Assembly: GCA_018208355.1 (NCBI GenBank) | Contig: CP062796.1 | Location: 2,168,517 to 2,232,516 of the forward strand | Source: Candidatus Fermentithermobacillus carboniphilus | GTDB lineage: Bacteria > Bacillota > Sulfobacillia > Fermentithermobacillales > Fermentithermobacillaceae | DNA: 64,000 nt | Direction: 5' to 3' | Shown here: in pieces, positions 1 to 9,450 of the stretch | Position numbering within the stretch: position 1 is the stretch's first letter | How the letters are laid out: each line of letters starts with the position of its first letter | Translations under genes and position numbers: made by a program | The notes under the pieces: generated by a model | Told to the model about the DNA's origin: nothing | Database searches by the model: none | What the model saw: the letters and a program-made list of their open reading frames with translations, nothing else

Positions 1-1848
1 ACGCTCGATATCCCTAGTACCCACTTTCGTGAACTTCTCGTAACGGGCCTCCATTTCTTTGATGGCCCACCTCAAGGCGGCCGCAGCCTTCCTGGGATCT
101 GTCACCACCGGGGCTATGAGGTGCGGGATCCTGGACCACACCGAAAGTTCCACTCTCTTCGGGTCGATGAGGAGCATTTTAACCTGGTCGGGCCGGGCCT
201 TGTAAAGGAGGCTCGCTATCATAGAGTTTATGCAGACGCTTTTTCCGGCTCCGGTGGCTCCTGCTATGAGAAGGTGGACGCAGCGGTCGAGGCTTGTCAC
301 CACGGGTCTTCCTGAAATATCTTTTCCCAGGGCAACCGTTAGGGTAGATTGAGAGTTGCGGAACTCCCTCGTTTCCAAGACGTCCCTCAAATGCACCAGC
401 GATATCTCTTTGTTCGGTACCTCTATGCCGACGGCGGATTTACCGGGGATCGGAGCTTCTATTCGGACGTCCTGGGCGGCCAAGGCCAGGGCCAGATCCT
501 GAGACAGGTTTACTATGCTGGCCACTTTGACGCCCGGCCCGGGCTGAAGTTCAAACCGGGTGACTGCCGGTCCCTGGGTGACGTCCACGACTTTCGCCGC
601 CACGCCGAAGGAAAGAAGGGTTTTCTCGATGATCTTTGCGCGCTCTTCCAGAGCCTGCGTCGTGCGGGTTTTCTTCTGGACATCTGATTTCTGCAAGATA
701 GATAACGGCGGCATTTCGTAGAAAAGGTCCTCATGGAGAGGAGGTTGCTCCATTTGCTTTGGCGAAAAGTCGTCGGGGGTTCCGGAAGGTATCTGATTCC
801 CTGCGATACCCTGCCCGGCCTCTTTTACGGGATATGCTCCAGGGATGGTTCCTGCAGGTCCTGAAGCTGGCCCTGAACCTGGCAAGGTAGCTGCTTGTGC
901 GCCCGGTCCTCTGCTGGTTCCTGCGCTCGGTCGCGGGCCGCGGATGGCGCCGTCCGAACCTGGGAGGGTTCCGCTATCTTCGGTTCCGGCCCGCAAAGAG
1001 GACCCTTCGGCAGCTTCTGACCGGGAAAGACGTTCTTTCAGCTGCGATACGATGGCGCCCAATCCCTGGGCCGGTTCCCCGAGATTGCCTGTGCGCCCGG
1101 GTGCCGGGGAATGGTCCAAACCCTCGCCGGCGTCAGATTCGGCCGAGGTTCCAAATTGTTCATCGCCCGGGCTTGTGCGCTTTCTGTCTCTTGAGATTTC
1201 TTCCAGTGCCTCATATTCGATTTCTTCCAGAGAGGGGCCGTAGGGTTTGAAAAACTCTGCCATGAGTTTCTTAATCCACTGCCAGAAAGAAATGAAACCC
1301 ATCCAGAGCACGGTGAATGGAGTGTACGGCGATTTATTGAAGAGCAGGCTGACGCCAACCCACATGCCGAGGAAAATAATCAGCATGGCGGGGATCCTCC
1401 CCAGGGCCGCCCTGAAGAACCAGTCGATAGAGGCACCCAGAAGTCCTCCGCCTGCTCCCATCCTGGCCATAGCGAAGGTGTCTTTCCAGGGAACCTGGAT
1501 GTCATGCCAGAAAGCCGCCCCGAAAACGAGGATGGTCCAAAGCCCCCAGATGAATCTCGGCAGGCGTTCCAGGGGCCTTGCGGCCTTCACCAGCGACGTG
1601 AAAGCCAGAAGGAAACAAACATACGTGGTGAATACACCGGCTATTGAGGCCACCCCTCTTGCAGCCCAGAGGGTCGCGCGCAAGAGCAGGCCGTTTCCGC
1701 TAGGCTTGGAGGATGAGACTCCCAGGGCCGCCACGAGGGAAACGCTCAAAAGGCAAAGGGCTACCCAGGGCCAGCGGTTCCCTCTCTTTTCCGGGGACTC
1801 AACGTTCCTTTTGCCTTCAACTTTCTTCAGCCTGTACCTCTTGGCCAC
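1..1848 (-). CDS. ftsK: DNA translocase FtsK/SpoIIIE, C-terminus cut off by window start
   Basis: ATP-driven DNA pump that moves chromosome through the closing division or sporulation septum. The 616 visible residues show an N-terminal membrane region with about four hydrophobic segments (roughly residues 26-44, 62-86, 100-116, 148-168), a Pro/Gly/Ser-rich linker (about 230-340), then the start of the motor. The Walker A motif GATGAGKS lies near residue 533, and a RDIER segment typical of the family is the last thing before the edge. The Walker B region and the gamma DNA-reading domain lie outside the window. The start is GTG at 1848 behind GGAGG with good spacing; the in-frame region upstream has no start codon before a stop. 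In a spore former it could be SpoIIIE; the sequence seen does not separate it from a vegetative FtsK. Confidence 0.95.
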   Translation of the reverse strand, partial: MAKRYRLKKVEGKRNVESPEKRGNRWPWVALCLLSVSLVAALGVSSSKPSGNGLLLRATLWAARGVASIAGVFTTYVCFLLAFTSLVKAARPLERLPRFIWGLWTILVFGAAFWHDIQVPWKDTFAMARMGAGGGLLGASIDWFFRAALGRIPAMLIIFLGMWVGVSLLFNKSPYTPFTVLWMGFISFWQWIKKLMAEFFKPYGPSLEEIEYEALEEISRDRKRTSPGDEQFGTSAESDAGEGLDHSPAPGRTGNLGEPAQGLGAIVSQLKERLSRSEAAEGSSLRAGTEDSGTLPGSDGAIRGPRPSAGTSRGPGAQAATLPGSGPASGPAGTIPGAYPVKEAGQGIAGNQIPSGTPDDFSPKQMEQPPLHEDLFYEMPPLSILQKSDVQKKTRTTQALEERAKIIEKTLLSFGVAAKVVDVTQGPAVTRFELQPGPGVKVASIVNLSQDLALALAAQDVRIEAPIPGKSAVGIEVPNKEISLVHLRDVLETREFRNSQSTLTVALGKDISGRPVVTSLDRCVHLLIAGATGAGKSVCINSMIASLLYKARPDQVKMLLIDPKRVELSVWSRIPHLIAPVVTDPRKAAAALRWAIKEMEARYEKFTKVGTRDIER

Positions 1849-2177
1849 CTTAAAACCTCCGGTATTACGCTTTTTTCCGGTGTACTCTGGCGATTGTCGG
1901 CTTTCTTCTCCACTTCAAGTATGATTTCTATTGCGAAACTGCATTTCCTCCTTTTTTATCTCTCGGTAAAGACGCTTCTCAATAGTAGGTCAAATCAAAC
2001 TACCATCCCTTCGGTTGCTTTCCTCTGATAAACCGGCCCCATCGACCTATGTTCGCTGAAGGGAATCGACACACGGACCGAGAAGTAATTTCGAGATCCA
2101 AAGGATTCTCGACCCTTGCAAAGGCCTAGCACCGGTCAGGAGGTAGGTGATCTGAAATCGAAAGCAAAGGTCTCGTA
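1849..2177. other. Divergent intergenic region between ftsK and cobO
   Basis: About 330 bases separate the divergent ftsK and cobO genes and should hold promoters for both. I see no clear sigma-A promoter pair and no cobalamin riboswitch signature upstream of cobO. An AGGAGGT at 2138-2144 is well placed for a start near 2152, but no standard start codon in the cobO frame follows it before 2178. Confidence 0.5.
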
Positions 2178-2687
2178 ATGGTGTACACGGGCAACGGGAA
2201 AGGGAAAACCACGGCAGCCCTGGGGCTTGCCTTAAGGCAGGTGGGCTGGGGCAGAAGAGTTCTCTTTCTGCAGTTCATGAAAGGCAAAGGGAACGTGTAC
2301 GGGGAAAGGATCGCTGCCGAAAAATACCTGCCCCTTCTCGAAATGGAGCAGCACGGGAGGGACGAGTTCGTCAACCTGTCGAACCCGGACCCGGTAGACG
2401 TGGAACTGGCCCACCGGGCCCTTGAGAGGGCGAAAGCGGCTCTTTCCTCGGGAAAGTATGGCATGGTTGTCCTGGACGAGGTCAACGTGGCGGTGGCTTG
2501 CGGGCTCCTTTGCGTAGAAGAAGTGATGGGACTAATCGATTCCAAGCCGGAAAACGTGGACCTGGTCCTCACCGGGAGGTACTGTCCCAAGGAAATTTTG
2601 GACAGGGCGGACATGGTCTCCGAGGTACAGGAAGTAAAACATCACTATTCAAAGGGAGTGGCCGCAAGAGCTGGTATCGAATATTGA
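2178..2687 (+). CDS. cobO: Cob(I)alamin adenosyltransferase, CobO/BtuR type
   Basis: Transfers the adenosyl group of ATP to cob(I)alamin to make adenosylcobalamin, in the cytosol. The protein opens directly on the P-loop GNGKGKTT characteristic of the CobO/CobA/BtuR family, followed by ALGLALRQVG and, near residue 97, VLDEVNVA. At 169 residues it is close to the usual length of about 170-200. ATG 2178 is the first standard start after an in-frame TGA at 2148, so the N-terminus is a little shorter than usual. An AAAGG at 2166-2170 can serve as SD. It stands alone among cobalamin genes, so it may serve B12 salvage. The next gene follows after 124 bases. Confidence 0.93.
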   Translation: MVYTGNGKGKTTAALGLALRQVGWGRRVLFLQFMKGKGNVYGERIAAEKYLPLLEMEQHGRDEFVNLSNPDPVDVELAHRALERAKAALSSGKYGMVVLDEVNVAVACGLLCVEEVMGLIDSKPENVDLVLTGRYCPKEILDRADMVSEVQEVKHHYSKGVAARAGIEY

Positions 2688-2811
2688 CGAAGAGTTTTGC
2701 CAAGATAATCGGCCTCGAAGAAGTTGCCACGTGCCCGGCGCGTGTTCGCGAAAAAGAGATACCGTTTGTTGACGGAAACGGGAAAGAGGAGGAGAAAGGG
2801 GGCAAGAGGTT

Positions 2812-4485
2812 TTGAACAAGCCTGATTTCACGAAATATATGGATTACGGGGAACTTACGTCGGCGCTGGAGGACCTGGTCAAGGAGAATCCGGGGCTCTC
2901 AAAGATGTACTCCATCGGAAAGACGTATGAGGGCCGGGATATGTGGCTCGTTGAACTCACCAACTTCGCGAAAGGCAACCCGGATGAAAAACCGGGCATG
3001 TACATAGATGGGAATCACCATGCCGGCGAGGTAACCGGGTCGGCGGTCTGCCTTTACACTATCTGGTACCTGCTTTCAAATTACGGGGAAGACCCCTTCG
3101 TCACGGAACTTCTAGACGAAAAGACTTTCTATGTCCTGCCAAGGATATCGATAGATGGTGCGGAGATTTTCCTGCACACGCCTCTTTCTCTCCGTTCGAG
3201 CACACGGCCATACCCTCCGAGGGATAGAGAGGAAGGGCTTGTTCCCGAAGACATAGACGGGGATGGATGGATCCTTCAGATGCGAGTGAAAGACCCTGAC
3301 GGTGACTGGAAGGTATCCGATAAGGACCCGAGGCTGATGGTGAAAAGACAGCCGTGGGATAAGGAAGGTCCATTTTACAAGGTATACCCCGAAGGGATCA
3401 TAAAGAACTGGGATGGTGGGGAGATAAGGGTGGCGCCTCCCAAGTGGGGGCTGGATATCAACAGGAACTACCCGGCCAACTGGGAACCCGAAGCCAACCA
3501 GAGAGGGTCCGGCCCGTATCCCCTGTCGGAGCCTGAGACGAGGAACGTAGCGGACTTCATCCTCGCCCACCCGAACATCGGCGGTGCCATGTCCTACCAT
3601 ACTACAATGGGGGCGATATTGCGGCCTTCCTGCACCAAACCTGACGAAAAGCTTCCCGCACTGGATGTGGCTATTTACAAGACCATCGGTCAGAAGGGCA
3701 CGGAACTCACGGGGTATCCGCACGTATCCACGTATGAAGATTACACGACTGACAAGGCCCACCCCCTCAAAGGGGTGTTCATGGACTGGCTCTACGAGCA
3801 CATGGGCATCATCACGTTTTCCACGGAACTCTGGGATGCTTCGGTCAGGGCCGGGAATAAACTGTTCGATAGACAGTCAAGGTCAAGCGAAGAAGGCCAG
3901 CTCAACCTCCTCAAGTGGAACGACAGGGAGCTCGCGGGTAAGGCCTTTTCTCCCTGGAAGAAGTTCAATCACCCGCAGTTGGGCGAGGTAGAGATAGGCG
4001 GGTGGAAATCCAAGTTCACACTCATGAACCCGCCTCCACAGTTCCTGGAAGGTGAGTGTCACAAGAACTGCCTGTTCACCCTGTACCACGCCTCGTGTCT
4101 CCCGAAACTTGCCATTGAAAAGGTGCTGGCGGAAAAACTTTCTGACGGACTCTACAAGGTCACGGTTACGGTGAAGAACAAAGGCTATATGCCGACGAAC
4201 GTATCCCAGCAGGCGATCGCCGCCGGGCGAGCGAAACCGGTGATCGTCGAAATCGAAGGTAGTTCCCTCCAAATCGTCGCAGGAAAGGCTCGAGAAGATA
4301 TAGGACATCTCGATGGCCTGGCTTCCGTTGGAAGAAGCTATTTCGGTTGGGCCGGGGAACCTGCGCCTTCCAGGAAGAAAGAGGTCCAGTGGGTCGTTAA
4401 GGGGCAAGATGGGATGGTAGTAAGGGTGAAGGCGTCCTCGCCGAGGGCGGGGGTTGCTGAGGCCACTATCCGGCTGGGAGAGTAG
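2812..4485 (+). CDS. Zinc carboxypeptidase-like M14 peptidase (first of a tandem pair)
   Basis: Probable metallo-carboxypeptidase acting on peptides. Zinc ligands are visible as H70 and E73 (HAGE), and H263 (SYH). The substrate-carboxylate pair is N217-R218 and the general base is E339 (TELWD). Before the NR motif lies an insertion with a DIDGDG loop at about 147-152 that resembles an EF-hand calcium loop, and an MRVKDPDG segment. Residues after about 430 form an extra beta-rich domain. There is no signal peptide, so it should be cytosolic. It starts with TTG at 2812. The next gene is a close paralogue 14 bases downstream, so the two are surely one operon. The substrate is unknown; peptides or a D,L-peptide of cell wall origin are both possible. 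Confidence 0.9.
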   Translation: MNKPDFTKYMDYGELTSALEDLVKENPGLSKMYSIGKTYEGRDMWLVELTNFAKGNPDEKPGMYIDGNHHAGEVTGSAVCLYTIWYLLSNYGEDPFVTELLDEKTFYVLPRISIDGAEIFLHTPLSLRSSTRPYPPRDREEGLVPEDIDGDGWILQMRVKDPDGDWKVSDKDPRLMVKRQPWDKEGPFYKVYPEGIIKNWDGGEIRVAPPKWGLDINRNYPANWEPEANQRGSGPYPLSEPETRNVADFILAHPNIGGAMSYHTTMGAILRPSCTKPDEKLPALDVAIYKTIGQKGTELTGYPHVSTYEDYTTDKAHPLKGVFMDWLYEHMGIITFSTELWDASVRAGNKLFDRQSRSSEEGQLNLLKWNDRELAGKAFSPWKKFNHPQLGEVEIGGWKSKFTLMNPPPQFLEGECHKNCLFTLYHASCLPKLAIEKVLAEKLSDGLYKVTVTVKNKGYMPTNVSQQAIAAGRAKPVIVEIEGSSLQIVAGKAREDIGHLDGLASVGRSYFGWAGEPAPSRKKEVQWVVKGQDGMVVRVKASSPRAGVAEATIRLGE

Positions 4486-4499
4486 GAGGGATAACCAGA

Positions 4500-6176
4500 T
4501 TGAACATAACGTTTGACAGGTATCACGATTACGAAGAGGTCAGGCGGTTCTTGGATGACTGTGTAAAAGAACACCCGTCTCTATGCAGGGTGGAAGTAAT
4601 AGGCAAGTCCTATCAGGGCCGCGACATACTCATGCTGGAGATAACAAATCACGAAACCGGGCCAGGAGAGGATAAGCCGGCCATATACGCCGACGGCAAT
4701 ACCCACGCGGGTGAGGTCACCGGGTGTGAGGTCATACTCTACACCATAAAACACATCCTCGATGGATACGGGAAAGACCCGCAAATTACCTTCCTGGTGG
4801 ATACCCGGACTTTCTACTTCGTCCCGAGGATCACTGTGGACGGGTCTGAATACTACCTTTCGACTCCGTACATGTTGAGGTCGAGCCTGCATCCCTGGCC
4901 TCAAGACGCAGACGAAAAACCCGGGCTTTATCCTGAGGACATCGACGGGAACGGAAAAATCCTTACCATGCGCGTGAAAGACCCGGACGGGGGATGGAAG
5001 GTATCGGATAAAGATCCCCGCCTGATGGTGCGCCGGCGCCCTGACGAGATCGGGAAGCCGGGAGAAACGTACTACAATCTCTACGTCGAGGGACTAATAA
5101 AGGAGTTCGACGGAGACCTTCCGATAAAGCAGCAGCCGTCGAGATTCGGAATCGACTTTAACCGGCAATATCCCACTAACTGGGCAGTTTACACGCGGCA
5201 GCGAGGTTCAGGCGATTATCCTTTCTCTGAACCCGAGATGAAGGCCATCGGGGACTTTTACCTGTCGCACCCCAACATAGTATCGTCCATGTCCTACCAC
5301 ACCAGCGGAGGATACGTCTTGAGACCCTTGTGCACGGAAAAAGATGGTTCCATGGACTCGAGGGACCTGGACATTTACATTGCTATCGGTGAAATAGCCG
5401 AGGAAGTGACCGGCTATCCGTGCAAGTCCGTGTTCGAGTGGTTCACCTACGACCAGAAAAAACCGGAAGTAGGTAGCGATCTCGAGTGGGTCTATGAGAC
5501 CTTGGGAGTGCTGGCTTTTGAGACCGAGCTCTGGGATATGCGCGGGAGAGCCGGGATACCGAAGAAGCCATTGCCATCCCTCAGGACGATGTCGTGGAAG
5601 GATAGGGAAGAGGAAGAATTGAAGATCTTGAAGTGGAACGACGAAGTCATGGGAGGCAGGCTGTTCAATCCGTGGAAGCCTTTTGAGCACCCACAGCTGG
5701 GCGAGGTCGAGATCGGCGGATGGGAGCCCAAGTTCGGGAGGCAGAATCCGCCGCCGGAACTACTTGAAGAAGAATGCCGAAAGAATGCCCTGTTTAACCT
5801 CACAAGGGCGGCGATAACTCCGCGCCTCGCCATGGAGAAGGTGAAAGTCGCTTCTCTGGGCGGAGGGTTCTACAAGGTGGAGGTCGTCGTCAAGAACGAA
5901 GGTTACCTGCCTTCTCACGCAACCTTCCAGGCCCTAAAGATGAAACAGGCAAAACCGGTGAGAGTGCTATTGGAAGGAGTGAACGGCGAGGCGGGGCCCG
6001 TGCTGGTTTCCGGGAAAGAGGATCAGGAAATAGGGCACCTTGGAGGCAGAGCGGGCGGCGGTGACCCCAAACGGAAAATCTCCTGGGTCGTCAGGGGAAA
6101 AGAGGGGGACAAATTTACCATAGTAGCCCACACACCCAGGGCGGGAAAAGTCCGGGCTGAGGTTTGCCTGAGGTGA
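4500..6176 (+). CDS. Zinc carboxypeptidase-like M14 peptidase (second of a tandem pair)
   Basis: Paralogue of the preceding gene with the same length (558 residues) and architecture. The zinc site is H69-A-G-E72, with a later SYH histidine. The FNRQYP and FETELWD motifs supply the N-R pair and catalytic Glu. The EF-hand-like loop is present as DIDGNG. It has no signal peptide and starts with TTG at 4500, 14 bases after the previous stop. The pair presumably arose by tandem duplication and then diverged, because the intervening loops differ clearly. An M42 aminopeptidase follows 55 bases later, pointing to joint peptide breakdown. Family assignment is firm; substrate is inferred only as peptide-like. 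Confidence 0.9.
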   Translation: MNITFDRYHDYEEVRRFLDDCVKEHPSLCRVEVIGKSYQGRDILMLEITNHETGPGEDKPAIYADGNTHAGEVTGCEVILYTIKHILDGYGKDPQITFLVDTRTFYFVPRITVDGSEYYLSTPYMLRSSLHPWPQDADEKPGLYPEDIDGNGKILTMRVKDPDGGWKVSDKDPRLMVRRRPDEIGKPGETYYNLYVEGLIKEFDGDLPIKQQPSRFGIDFNRQYPTNWAVYTRQRGSGDYPFSEPEMKAIGDFYLSHPNIVSSMSYHTSGGYVLRPLCTEKDGSMDSRDLDIYIAIGEIAEEVTGYPCKSVFEWFTYDQKKPEVGSDLEWVYETLGVLAFETELWDMRGRAGIPKKPLPSLRTMSWKDREEEELKILKWNDEVMGGRLFNPWKPFEHPQLGEVEIGGWEPKFGRQNPPPELLEEECRKNALFNLTRAAITPRLAMEKVKVASLGGGFYKVEVVVKNEGYLPSHATFQALKMKQAKPVRVLLEGVNGEAGPVLVSGKEDQEIGHLGGRAGGGDPKRKISWVVRGKEGDKFTIVAHTPRAGKVRAEVCLR

Positions 6177-6231
6177 ACGTCTTGGGCGATATATCGGAAT
6201 AACTTTGGGGAAAGAGGGCGGTGTTTAGAGA

Positions 6232-7305
6232 TTGGTGACTAACGGAATCAAGATGAATGTGGATAATGTTCCCGACATCGAGTATATGACCGAAAAACTG
6301 GTGACCCTGGCCAGGATACCGAGCGTGACAGGGGATACGGTTGAGGCCATCGAATGGGTGAAGAAAGAGTTCGCCAACCTCGGATATGAGGCGCGACTCA
6401 CAAACAAAGGCGGGCTTATGGTGACGATTCCCGGACGCCTCCCTGGAGACGAGCGAGCTCTTGCAGCTCACGTCGATACCCTCGGCGCCATGGTGGCGGA
6501 AGTTAAGTCCAACGGGCGCCTGAAGCTGGCGGCCATAGGCGGGGTACAATGGGCAACCGTCGAAGGGGAGCATGTATTCGTGAAGGCCAGTTCCGGGAAG
6601 GTATACACCGGGACAATCCTGGTCACCAAGGCCTCCACCCACGTTTTCGGGCAGGAGACGGCGAAACTCGAGAGAACCGCAGAAAACATGGAAGTGCGCC
6701 TGGACGAGAAAGTCAAATCCAAAGAGGATACGCTGGCCTTGGGCATCAAGCCGGGGGACTTTGTGGCATTCGATCCTCGAACCGAGGTGACCCAGTCTGG
6801 GTTCATCAAGTCTAGGCACCTTGACGATAAAGCTTCGGTGGCGGCTCTCTTGGGGGCGGCGAAATACCTGGCTGACAAGAAACTGCAGCCGACGTACACC
6901 ACCCATCTATTCATCACTAACTACGAAGAGGTAGGGCACGGCGCGTCTTCGGGAATCCCCGATACAGTGAGAGAACTCATAGCCGTGGACATGGGGTGCG
7001 TCGGAGATGGTCTTTTGGGTAGCGAGTACACCGTGTCCATTTGCGCTAAAGACTCTTCAGGACCCTACGACTTGGGAATTAGGAAGCGTCTGGAGAGACT
7101 TTGCGAGGAGAACGATATCCCGTATGTGGTGGACATTTTCCCATACTACGGATCAGACGCCAGTGCTGCTTTGAGGGCAGGTGCGAACGTACGGGCGGGG
7201 CTCATAGGACCTGGAGTGGACGCTTCGCACTCTCATGAAAGGACGCACAAAGAGGGACTCCTGGCCACGGCGAGGTTAGTGGTAGCGTACATGCTGGAGA
7301 AATGA
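6232..7305 (+). CDS. M42 family aminopeptidase
   Basis: Cytosolic two-metal aminopeptidase of the M42 (tetrahedral aminopeptidase / FrvX / CelM) family that trims N-terminal residues from peptides. Visible metal and catalytic residues are the His in AAHVD, the Asp in RHLDDKAS, the Glu pair in NYEEVGHG, the Asp in AVDMG and the C-terminal His in SHSHERTH. Length (357 residues) fits the family. The start is TTG 6232; a GTG directly after it is equally possible. It ends a three-gene run of peptidases and is followed by a convergent unknown gene. Confidence 0.93.
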   Translation: MVTNGIKMNVDNVPDIEYMTEKLVTLARIPSVTGDTVEAIEWVKKEFANLGYEARLTNKGGLMVTIPGRLPGDERALAAHVDTLGAMVAEVKSNGRLKLAAIGGVQWATVEGEHVFVKASSGKVYTGTILVTKASTHVFGQETAKLERTAENMEVRLDEKVKSKEDTLALGIKPGDFVAFDPRTEVTQSGFIKSRHLDDKASVAALLGAAKYLADKKLQPTYTTHLFITNYEEVGHGASSGIPDTVRELIAVDMGCVGDGLLGSEYTVSICAKDSSGPYDLGIRKRLERLCEENDIPYVVDIFPYYGSDASAALRAGANVRAGLIGPGVDASHSHERTHKEGLLATARLVVAYMLEK

Positions 7306-7373
7306 CGAGACGTAGAAATACCACCATAAGGTGGTTGACCTGACAAAGGAGAGCGTGGGGGTAGCTTGGCCGG

Positions 7374-7952
7374 TTAAGACTCGGCAAGCTGCCTCATCTT
7401 CTTGTTCAGTTCCTCCAGCTGCTGGCTTAAAGACTTAAGCTGCTGTTCGGCGAGTTTCATGTAAAAGCCCAGTTCCTTTTGTCTCTCGGGGCTTGAGTCT
7501 TTGAGCATGTTCTTGCACTCTCTGTATATATCGAGGGTGCGATCCATTTCCTGTCTCAGGGCCTCGGATTCTTCCCGGGCAGCCTCTATGGCGTTCGTGA
7601 CGTACGATACGTTGGGTAAGACCACTTCTTGATACCACGGGGTTTCCTCGGCGTGGTCGAAATCCAATGAAACGCAGATGGGGGTGTTTTCTTGGTTCAC
7701 GGATCTGACCAGCGTAAACGGGTTGGGCATCGCCACGCCGCGTACGAACGCCTTAAAGGGTTCATGAGGCCATACCGCGGTCCGGCGAATCGAGATTTTC
7801 ACGGCGATATCCGCGCCCGTCAGGTCGTCCACGAAATTCACCCTGTCCACCTGTCCGGCAAGATAGCCCATGAGGTAGGCGAACATCGGGCTCTGTCCCA
7901 CCATAACAGTGAAATTGTAGATCGCGTCAAGTTTCTTTGACCTTGGTACCAT
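7374..7952 (-). CDS. Uncharacterised protein with C-terminal coiled coil
   Basis: I do not recognise a family. The 192-residue product has a mixed alpha/beta N-terminal part (about 1-125) that includes two aromatic, Pro-containing stretches (WPHEPF, TPWYQE). A long charged helical segment follows (about 130-190) with heptad-like Leu spacing, very likely a coiled coil. There is no signal peptide or obvious membrane segment, so it is probably cytosolic and oligomeric. The ATG at 7952 has GAGGTG upstream. It is convergent with the M42 peptidase and divergent from the WYL regulator. A small hairpin (CCACC/GGTGG) near 7323-7336 lies between it and the peptidase. Confidence 0.75.
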   Translation of the reverse strand: MVPRSKKLDAIYNFTVMVGQSPMFAYLMGYLAGQVDRVNFVDDLTGADIAVKISIRRTAVWPHEPFKAFVRGVAMPNPFTLVRSVNQENTPICVSLDFDHAEETPWYQEVVLPNVSYVTNAIEAAREESEALRQEMDRTLDIYRECKNMLKDSSPERQKELGFYMKLAEQQLKSLSQQLEELNKKMRQLAES

Positions 7953-8190
7953 AATAACACCTCATAGTTATTGTACCGGTTTGGCGAGGAGAAGATAAGA
8001 CCTCGTATCTTGAGGCGCCCTCTCAATTTTCCTGACTCGAAGGTTTGTCGGGTTTGCCGGAGAATATAGCAATATCATCCAGCGGTTACGTCCTGAAGTT
8101 TTTGGGCTGTGGTTTTGGGTTGCTACAAGGCGTATTTCGGCCTCGTTCCGGGCGTTTGACGATGTTTTCCGAAACGGAGGTTGCAGTCAG

Positions 8191-9225
8191 ATGACTTCCC
8201 GGCGTTCCTTTAAATCAAGCTCTCCGGATGACCTTCCTACGAACCTTACCGGTTTCTGGCGTCTATGCGAGATCCACCGTCTAGTTTCTCAGGGAACTTA
8301 TCCCAATTGCAATACTCTTGCCGCTCATTTCGAAGTTCACAGGCGGACTATTGAGCGGGACATTGAGAGGTTGAAATACCTTTTCGGTGCCCCGATCGAG
8401 TACGATCCTTCCCACCGGGGCTATCATTACACTGAACAGTTCTCTTTGCCCGCAATGAGACTGAGGGAAGGGGAAGCGGTGGCGCTGTTCTTGGGCCAGA
8501 AGTTTCTCATGGAGTGCAGGGGAACGCCTTTTGAGGAGTTTATCCGCCAGGCCATGGCGAAAATAAGGATGTCGCTTCCTCGCGAAGTGGAAGTCAGCCT
8601 CGAAAGGGCCATAAATGCCGTATCGTTTCACGTTGATCCCCTTCGGGGCGAGGAGATCGAGGTTGCCGAGACGTATCGGCTTTTAGTCAGCGCCATCCAG
8701 CAGCAGCGCACCGTGGAAATGGACTACTACTCCGCCGGAAGCGATACGGTCACGAGACGAAAGGTCGACCCTTACCATTTGCGTTTCGTGGATGGGGCGT
8801 GGTATTGCATCGGGTTTTGCCATACTAGAAATGAGGTACGCACCTTTGCCCTGGACCGGATGATGAACGTTTCGATGACGGCGCACAAGTTCGACTACCC
8901 CGAGGATTTTTCTCTGGAGGACTACCTGGCATCCAGCTGGATTATTGAACGAGGCGAACCCACGGAGGTCGTCATCGAGTTCGATGCCGAAGAAGCCAAG
9001 TATGTCAGAGGACGGAAATGGCACTCCAGTCAGAGATTAGAACAACTTGAAGACGGCTCTGTCAGGCTGTCCTTCTTCGTCGGAGGTATGGGAGAGATTA
9101 TGCGCTGGATCATGAGTTTCGGAAGGCATGCGCGTGTCGTAAAGCCTAAGGAACTTCGAGATAGGATTGTCAGGGAACTGGAACTTGCGTTGAGGAGCTA
9201 TGGGGTGGGTTCGGAGACGCATTAA
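8191..9225 (+). CDS. WYL-domain transcriptional regulator with N-terminal HTH
   Basis: Cytosolic DNA-binding regulator. The N-terminal helix-turn-helix of DeoR-like type sits around residues 40-75 (AAHFEVHRRTIERDI). The WYL domain follows at about 165-240, with WYC in place of the WYL triad and the ligand-associated R..ALDRM segment. The C-terminal WCX-like extension completes the usual architecture of about 320-350 residues. ATG 8191 is preceded by GGAGG. It lies between the peptidase cluster and an M20 amidohydrolase and faces away from the unknown gene at 7374-7952, so it may control either or both. That is inference from position only. Confidence 0.9.
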   Translation: MTSRRSFKSSSPDDLPTNLTGFWRLCEIHRLVSQGTYPNCNTLAAHFEVHRRTIERDIERLKYLFGAPIEYDPSHRGYHYTEQFSLPAMRLREGEAVALFLGQKFLMECRGTPFEEFIRQAMAKIRMSLPREVEVSLERAINAVSFHVDPLRGEEIEVAETYRLLVSAIQQQRTVEMDYYSAGSDTVTRRKVDPYHLRFVDGAWYCIGFCHTRNEVRTFALDRMMNVSMTAHKFDYPEDFSLEDYLASSWIIERGEPTEVVIEFDAEEAKYVRGRKWHSSQRLEQLEDGSVRLSFFVGGMGEIMRWIMSFGRHARVVKPKELRDRIVRELELALRSYGVGSETH

Positions 9226-9286
9226 GAGGCTCCGAGGTTTTTCACGCGGGTCGTGGGTCTGCGGTACGATGGACTGGGTCTTCTCG

Positions 9287-9316
9287 ACCGCCTTTTCCTT
9301 AACCGCCTTTTCCTGA
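9287..9316 (+). repeat. 15-base tandem direct repeat
   Basis: Two adjacent 15-base copies (ACCGCCTTTTCCTTA and ACCGCCTTTTCCTGA) differ at one position. They lie in the gap between the WYL regulator and the M20 amidohydrolase, about 135 bases before the latter's start. They could be a repeated regulator site or a slippage duplication. Confidence 0.6.
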
Positions 9317-9450
9317 AGGATACTCCGCGCCCCCTGCAGAAATGGTAACTGGGATTCCTCAGCGTAAGCGGTTGTACAGGGCTGTTGTACAGAATCCGTT
9401 CTTCATCGAGATTTTGTCCGGATTCAAATTCTCACAAGGGAGATGGTCTT

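Noticed and set aside
1247-1924. 225-residue plus-strand open frame opposite ftsK
   Set aside because: It is antisense to the clearly conserved membrane domain of FtsK/SpoIIIE and shows no family motif.
1918-1944. Minus-strand mini-frame of nine codons with a GGAGG nearby, possible leader peptide of ftsK
   Set aside because: The SD is only one base from the ATG, too close for normal initiation, and the peptide has no recognisable regulatory codons.
1860-2177. Possible cobalamin riboswitch upstream of cobO
   Set aside because: No B12-box or other conserved core segment could be found.
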